DNA from: Populus alba
Lineage: Eukaryota; Streptophyta; Magnoliopsida; Malpighiales; Salicaceae
Direction: 5' to 3'
DNA length: 64,000 bases
NCBI RefSeq assembly: GCF_005239225.2
Contig: NC_133300.1
Location: 15,219,875 to 15,283,874, forward strand
This document shows positions 57,641-64,000 of this stretch, in pieces; position 1 is the stretch's first letter; every line of letters starts with the position of its first letter. The notes under the pieces were generated by a model. That model did no database searches. It worked only from the letters and a program-made list of their open reading frames with translations, and was not told the DNA's origin. The translations under genes were made by a program, and so were the position numbers.

Positions 57641-60621
57641 AGAACTCCAACCAGATGCTGACGGTGCGACAAGTCAAAGAAGTCATACAGGAGGGAAACA
57701 TTCTTATCTTCCTAGTAGGGCGTGAGTCCAAACAACTATCTGGTAAAGTCCCTGAAAGTGTTAAATTCCTTCTTCAGGAATTTGAAGACTTAATGCCAGA
57801 AAACCTTCCAGAACAGTTACCACCATTACGAGACATTCAACATGCCATCGATTTTGTTCCAGGTTCGTCTCTTCCTAATTTATCTCATTATAGAATGAGC
57901 CCAACTGAGCATGCTGAGCTCCAAAGGCAGGTACATGAATTATTGACTAAGGATTCATCCGCGAAAGTTTAAGCCCCTGCGCTGTACCTGCATTACTCAC
58001 CCCAAAAAAAGATGGTAGCTGGCGGATGTGTATTGACAGCCGAGCGGTGAACAAAATCACAGTGAAATACCGGTTTCCAATTCCACGCTTGGATGACATG
58101 TTGGACCAACTGGGTGGTGCCATGATCTTCAGTAAGATTGATTTGCGAAGCGGATACCACCAGATTCGAGTAAGGCCGGGGGATGAATGGAAAACTGCGT
58201 TCAAAACAAAAGAAGGACTATATGAATGGTTAGTTATGCCATTTGGCCTCACTAATGCTCCAAGCACATTTATGCGTGTCATGACGCAAGCACTTCGACC
58301 TTTCCTTGGAAAGTTTGTTGTAGTATATTTTGATGATATACTTATCTTTAGCAAGTCTGTTACAGTACATTTAGAACACCTGCGCCAGGTCTTGGAGACG
58401 CTAAGAACAGAACATCTTTACATCAACAAGGGTAAATGCTCCTTTCTTGAACAAAAAGACCAATTTTTTTTAGGGTTTCATTGTATCACACAAAGGCGTT
58501 GAAGCTGATTCCTCAAAGGTCCAAGCAATTCGTGAATGGCCGGAACCTCAATCTTTTTTTGACATACGCAGCTTCTTGGGTTTGGCAACATTTTATCGCA
58601 GGTTTGTCCAAGGATTTAGCACTATTACAGCCCCTATTACTGAGTGCCTAAAGTCCAAAATTTTCAAATGGACACCTGCAGCTGCCAAGGCATTTGAAGA
58701 AATCAAACAAAAGATGTCTTCTGCCCCGGTTCTGAAGCTCCCTGACTTTTCAAAGGTATTTGAAATTGCTTGCGATGCCTCTAATGTTGGTATTGGTGGA
58801 GTATTGAGCCAAGAAGGACATCCTATTGCCTTCTTTAGCGAAAAACTCAACGAGGCCCGGCGCAAATACTCAGCCTATGAAGTGGAATTTTATGCTTTGG
58901 TTCAGACTTTGAAACATTGGCGCCCTTACTTGGTACATCGTGAATTCATTTTATTTACTGACCATGACTCCTTGAGACACCTCAATTCTCAAAACAGGTT
59001 AAATGCCAAACATGCAAGATGGTTTGATTACTTACAGCAATTCACCTTCACAATTCGTCACACCGCGGGTCGTGAGAATAAGGTGGCAGACGCCCTCAGT
59101 CGACGACCGCATATCCTAACCACAACTGTTAATGCTGCCAGTTTCGAAGCAATGAAGAATGACTATGCATCAGACAAACAGTTCAAGGACATCTGGGCAG
59201 CACTGCAATCCAACACGTCGGCCAACACTGATTTTTCTATATCAGGGGGATACCTCACAAAAAATGGTCGAATTTGTGTTCCAGGAGGCTCAATACGTGA
59301 TTTCATCATTATGGAATTACATGGAGGGGGACTAGCCGGCCATTTCGGGATTGATAAAACATATATGTTGGTGGCTGACCGTTTCTTTTGGCCACATATG
59401 CGACGTGATGTGCACACGATAGTCTCCAGGTGTCGAATCTGCCAAGTTAACAAAGGTACAAAACAAAACACTGGTCTCTACACTCCTTTGCCAATTCCTC
59501 ATCATCCCTGGGTTGATATCAGCATGGATTTTGTTCTCGGTTTACCCCGCACTCAACATCACAACGACTCTGTCATGGTGGTGGTAGATCGTTTCTCTAA
59601 AATGGCTCATTTTATTCCATGCCGTAAAACGTATGATGCCTCTCATGTTGCTTCTTTATTTTTAAAAGAAATTGTGAGGCTGCACGGCCTCCCTACTACT
59701 ATTGTCTCTGATCGCGATGTGAAGTTTATTAGTTATTTCTGGAAAACATTGTGGGCGAAATTAGGCACTAAATTGGCTTTCTCTAGCGCATTCCACCCAC
59801 AAACTGACGGGCAGACTGAAGTTGTCAACCGAAGCTTAGGAAATTTGTTGCGTTGTCTAATTGATGATCATGCAACCAGTTGGGATATGATTCTTCCGCA
59901 AGCTGAATTTGCCTACAATAATTCAGTCAATCGCACCACGGGTAACTCTCCATTCCAGCTTGTTTATGGTATGACTCCACGTACACCTTTGGATATTGTC
60001 TCATTACCCTTACCGCAAAGGACGAGTGAAGCAGGGTTAGATTTTGCTGCTCACATGATGTCTGTCCATGAAGAAGTTCGAAAAAAAATTGCCCTGCAGA
60101 CAGAAGTCTATGCCCAACATGCCAATTTACGGAGACGAGATAAACAATTTGAGGTTGGTGATCAAGTACTGATTCGATTACGCTCCGAACGTTTTCCTCC
60201 TGGCAGCTACAACAAACTCCATGCTCGTCGAGCAGGACCCTTCACAGTTCTGAAAAAGCTGGGACCTAATGCCTATGTTATTGACTTACCTCCTACTTAT
60301 GCAATTAGTCCGGTTTTTAATATTGAAGATTTGACTGCATTCACCGGTCAAAATGACGTTACACCCCCTACAGACGACATCCCAATCCGGGTTCCATCGA
60401 CTCCTTGTCCATCTGATGTTATCCTTGCTGTGATCGACCATCAGTTTGTCTCTACTCGTAGGGGTGGTTATTATAAATTTTTGGTTCAATGGGCACACAA
60501 GCCCCTTTCGGACTCTGTTTGGCTCCAAGGAGATGAAGTACACCGTCTTGCTCCTGAGGTGTATCGCAACTATATCCAGCAATACTTGCCGGAGGCAAGT
60601 TCTTTGGGAGGGCGGCAATGA
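57640..60621 (+). pseudogene. Pol: RT, RNase H, integrase and chromodomain-like end
   Basis: RT starts within 57640-57972 (FEDLMPENLPEQLPPLRDIQHAIDFVPG). A one-base loss near 57945 and a T8 run at about 58467-58474 shift the frame. RT has the catalytic [11 protein letters not shown] (58318-58350). From 58576 one 681-codon frame is open: RT thumb (FLGLATFYRRFV just at its start), RNase H (EIACDASNVGIGGVLSQEG, TDHDSLRHL, ADALSRR), integrase (HHCC: GHFGIDKTY, CRICQVNKG; DDE: SMDFVLGLP, VSDRDVKF, QTDGQTEVVNR), GPF module (RRAGPFTVLKKLGPNAYVIDLP), and a chromodomain-like tail (ILAVIDHQFVSTRRGGYYKFLVQWAHKPLSDSVWL). The last part suggests targeting to particular chromatin. Confidence 0.88.
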
Positions 60622-61031
60622 TGCATTTGCCTTTGCTGCATCTGCCTTTGCTTGACTACGTGGCCATCGTAATAATCAGTTTCAAAGTATTTGCATCCGT
60701 TTTGTTATTTCCTTTAATCATCAATAACTGCCCACTATCCTTATTAATTACTGTTTTGTTATTTCCTTTACTGTGTCCATTAAAGTTGGTGGAACATGGG
60801 TACTGTTTTATGTAACGGATAATTAATTGCTTAATTATCTAATTTCAATTGTTTGTAATTTTCAGTTATTTGTAATTTGGCTATTTAAAGCCTCGTTCTA
60901 ATGAGTAAAACAGATTAAGTTTCATGAAGTTCTTGTTCATTACTTGGAGAGATTCCAAATGAGTTTTCAGATATTGGTGAGATTCTAATTTCTGAAAGCA
61001 AAAATTGTTTGCAATTTTTATTGAGACACCA
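60620..61031 (+). repeat. 3' LTR of the chromovirus-like element
   Basis: 412 bp, TGATGCATTTGCC to GAGACACCA. It begins one base before the end of the pol stop codon TGA (60619-60621), so pol ends at the LTR border and no clear separate purine tract is visible beyond GGGAGGGCGGCAA (60605-60618). Confidence 0.88.
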
Positions 61032-63276
61032 ATGGCATTCTTACCCTTCAAAATCATTGCCAACTAGTTTACAGGTGGATAAGCTAGTTGAACTTCACAT
61101 GGCAAACAGTAGCATTGAGCAATTATGGTATGGGTGTAAGGTGAGATCAACTAATTTAAGGGCCTTTGTATTTCTTTTTATCGTTTTCCTATATATGTAT
61201 GATAGAAGCATCCATATTTCTTCTCCCCTGCCTGATTGCAGAGTTCGGTTAATTTGAAAATCATCAATCTCAGCAACTCACTAAACATGTCCAAGACTCC
61301 AGATCTTACTGGAATTCCGAATCTCGAGAGTCTGATTCTTGAAGGTTGTACAAGTTTATCTGAGGTCCATCCATCACTTGGACATCATAATAAGCTTCAG
61401 TATGTGAATCTTGTGAACTGCAATAGTATTAGGATTCTCCCAAACAATTTAGAAATGGAATCACTTAAAGTTTTCACTCTTGATGGCTGCTCAAAACTTG
61501 ACAAGTTTCCAGATATAGTAGGAAACATGAACAAATTAATGGTGCTTCGCTTGGATGAGACTGGTATTACAAAACTATCTTCATCGATTCATCATTTTAT
61601 TGGCTTAGGTCTTTTGAGCATGAACAACTGCAAGAACCTTGAAAGCATTCCAAGTAGCATAGGTTTTTTGAAATCCCTTAAAAAGCTTGATCTATCTGGC
61701 TGCTCTCAACTTAAATATATACCAGAGAATTTGGGGAAAGTTGAAAGTTTGGAGGAGTTTGATGGAAGTGGAACTTCAATAAGACAACTGCCAGCATCGA
61801 TTTTTCTTTTAAAAAATCTTAAAGTATTATCTTTGGATGGATGCGAAAGAATAGATGTGCTGCCTTCTTTGTTTGGTCTGTGTTCTTTAGAAGTACTGGG
61901 TTTATGCGCTTGCAATCTAAGAGAAGGGGCACTTCCTGAAGATATTGGCTGCTTATCTTCATTGAGGTCTTTAGATCTAAGCCAGAATAACTTTGTTAGC
62001 CTGCCTAAAAACATAAATCAGCTTTCTGAACTGGAAATGCTCGTCTTGGAGGATTGCAGGATGCTTGAATCACTACCTGAGGTTCCGTCTAAAGTTCAAA
62101 TGGTAAATTTGAACGGTTGCATGCGCCTAAAAGAAATTCCAGATCCGATAAAGCTAAGCAGTCCCAAAAGATCAGAGTTCATATGTCTTAACTGTTGGGA
62201 ATTGTACAAGCATAATGGCCAAGACAGCATGGGATTCACCATGCTTGGAAGATACCTCCAGGTCTTCTTTTAATCATACCCCAACCTCTCTGTATCTCTC
62301 TCCCTCTCCTTCTCTCCATCTAACATTTTGGTTTTTCATGGTATAGGGTTTGTCTAATCCAAGACCTGGATTTGGTATCGTTGTTCCAGGAAATGAAATT
62401 CCAGGCTGGTTTAACCATCAAAGTAAGGGATCTTCAATTAGTGTGCAAGTGCCTAGTTTGAGCATGGGGTTTGTTGCGTGTGTTGCATTTAGTGCAAATG
62501 GTGAAAGTCCTTCTCTTTCTTGTCATTTCAAAGCCAATGGAAGAGAGAATTATCCTTTGCCGATGTGTATTAGTTGTAACTCTATCCAAGTTCTGTCAGA
62601 TCACCTTTGGCTATTCTATCTATCTTTTGATTACCTTAAAGAGCTTAAAGAATGGAAGCATGCATCCTTTAGCAACATTGAGTTGTTATTTCATTCTTAC
62701 AAGCCAGGAGTAAAGGTGAAGAATTGTGGTGTTTGTTTGTTATCTTCTATATATATTACACCACAACCATCTTCTGCCCATTTTATTGTTACAAGCAAAG
62801 AAGCAGCTCCTTCATTTAAAGCTTCTTTAGCTTTTTCTTCGTCGTACCATCAATGGAAGGCTAATGTCTTTAGAGTTGCAGACACTCGTCGCAGACTTTT
62901 AAAGTCAGATCTAGCCCTAAGATTCATTATGCTAGTTGAGAAGGAACCAGAGAAAGTAATGGCAATTAGATCAAGACTCTTTAAGGCCATTGAAAAATCA
63001 AGGTTGTCAATTATTATATTTTCAATTGATTGTGCTTCTCTACCTTGGTGCTTTGAAGAGCTTGTCAAGATTATCGGATTCATGGATGAGATGAGATCAG
63101 ACACCATGTTTCCATTTTCTCATGATGTCGAACAATCAAAGATAGATGATCATAAAGAGAGTTACACAATTGTCTTTGATAAGAATGAAGAGAATTTCAG
63201 GGAAAACGAGGAGAAGGTACAAAGATGGATGAATATTCTCAGTAAAGTTGAGATTTCATCTGGATCGAAAAGGTAA

Positions 63277-63599
63277 TAATTACTTCTTCTTCTTCTTCTT
63301 TTTTTGTGTAGCTCGATTTATCAATCACTTCAAGTAAATGAAACTGAGAATGCTGAAATATCGACTTTCAAAACTTAATGTTAACAAATCTTTTTTTTTT
63401 CATGGGAAAAACACCATGCAAATTCAGTTCACAATGGGGTTGCAAGTTTCTTTTATTAAGGTAGATTATGAATTTAAGAAAAATTAATATTAAACTCAAT
63501 TGAGTTTATAGTCTAGATTAAACTCATATATTTTACAACGGACGACTCTGAATCTGAATGGATTGGATACTGTTCAACCCTACAAATGCATTAATAATT
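63277..63599. other. 3' flank of TNL-4
   Basis: AT-rich spacer with CTTCTTCTTCTT run (63283-63300). Related to the flanks of TNL-1 and TNL-2. No gene. Confidence 0.5.
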
Positions 63600-64000
63600 T
63601 TAAAGTTTGAAAAAATTCCCATTATGCCAAGCTATGTATACACACACACAACACTTCTGACTTCTCCTTCTCACTCTCAGCAGCGTAGGAGCTCCAGCAA
63701 CGCAGCAGCGGCAGCAGATCCGGCATCCCCAGCTGCTCGAGCGGCGGCTGGGATGGCTCAAGCTGTTCAAGAAGCGGCAACGAAAGCACGGGCACTTGTC
63801 TGAGCAGCAGCAGGTGCAGCTCGAGAAGCAGGAGCTCCAGCGGCGGCAGCAGCTGCTCGAGCAGCGGCACCAGCAGCTGTTCGAGCAGCAGCTGCAGCTG
63901 CTGCTCGAGCACCAGCACCAGCAGCTCCCTGGGTTTTGGTTAGGAATTTAACTTGCTTTAGCTTGAAGATCTTCGTCAGTTTTGCTCATGGTTTTGGTTT
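63600..64000 (+). repeat. GC-rich triplet-repeat module, copy 3
   Basis: Left flank AAAGTTTGAAAAAATTCCCATTATGCCAAGC and right flank AACTTGCTTTAGCTTGAAGATC as in copies 1 and 2; array of about 290 bp. The Gln/Leu-rich frame stays open to TAA at 63949-63951 (ending PGFWLGI) but lacks the ATG of copy 1. A Leu-rich minus-strand frame (63918-63622) is open too. The window ends inside the conserved right flank. Confidence 0.8.

Larger units (their letters stand above)
55439..61031 (+). mobile_element. Chromovirus-like Ty3/gypsy retrotransposon in TNL-4 exon 3
   Basis: 5593 bp, + strand. LTRs of about 0.42 kb (55439-55861 and 60620-61031) start TGATGCAT and end GAGACAC(C)A. A tRNA-iMet primer site TGGTATCAGAGC (55865-55876) follows the left LTR. 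Gag, zinc knuckle, protease, RT, RNase H, integrase and a chromodomain-like C-terminus come in Ty3/gypsy order. The 5-bp duplication ATGGC flanks it. Ends are intact, but coding frames are broken by single-base changes. Confidence 0.93.
54719..63276 (+). pseudogene. TNL-4: NBS-LRR gene split by a retrotransposon
   Basis: Pieces in order: end of the NB-ARC exon (54719-55150, many indels); exon 3 start 55263-55438; gypsy element 55439-61031; exon 3 end 61032-61140; exon 4 61242-62261 (340 codons, open LRRs); exon 5 62347-63276 (C-JID PGNEIPGWF, then half-TIR tail with WCFEELVKI, catalytic Glu kept). The insertion falls in the codons for EWHSYPSKSL. The 3' exons are intact and match TNL-2 and TNL-3 closely, so disruption is recent. 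Dense indels before 55440 are probably sequence error; the retrotransposon break itself is real. As it stands the gene cannot encode a full receptor. Confidence 0.85.

Overview
This is plant nuclear DNA, most likely from a poplar or willow relative (Salicaceae). The evidence is AT-rich introns with GT-AG boundaries, a cluster of TIR-NBS-LRR (TNL) resistance genes of the 'TMV resistance protein N-like' type with a C-JID domain and a half-TIR tail, two large Ty3/gypsy retrotransposons with plant tRNA primer sites, and a tRNA-derived SINE. Nothing in it is bacterial or organellar. The species is inferred from gene-family resemblance, not from a search.

Layout. Four TNL units lie head-to-tail on the + strand. 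TNL-1 (1-5189) enters the window inside intron 1, so its TIR exon lies outside. TNL-2 (14627-18307) lost its TIR exon: a deleted gypsy fragment (about 11998-13329) abuts the remnant of intron 1. It also has an altered Walker A motif and a stop after the C-JID. TNL-3 (30324-36276) is the only complete TIR-NB-ARC-LRR-C-JID gene, five exons and 1096 codons. TNL-4 (54719-63276) begins at the edge of a 500-N gap and is split in exon 3 by a gypsy element with intact ends (55439-61031, target duplication ATGGC). Exon boundaries and phases agree between units.

Between the genes. A GC-rich triplet-repeat module with conserved AT-rich flanks follows TNL-1, TNL-2 and TNL-4 (7260-8520, 18540-18990, 63600-64000) but not TNL-3. 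TNL-3 homology stops sharply at about 36771, where exons of an unrecognised unrelated gene begin; the 3' end of that gene is also present at 11371-11910. Other content: a solo LTR (19511-21467, duplication ATAAG), a UDP-glycosyltransferase pseudogene (about 22280-22770), a tandem duplication (26844-28675) and a SINE (29442-29634).

The stretch from 39273 to the gap is a minus-strand Tat/Ogre-type element: 2.8-kb LTRs, a tRNA-Arg-like primer site, an extra ORF1 before gag, two RNase H domains and an integrase. Its 3' untranslated region holds the most unusual structure in the window: 16 short hairpins (42207-42781) in which the loop is nearly constant while the 6-bp stems come in three sequence types that keep pairing.

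Caution: bases 54719 to about 55900, beside the gap, carry very dense small indels that look like poor sequence, so the apparent decay of TNL-4 exon 2 may be artefactual. Several retroelement frameshifts also sit in homopolymers.
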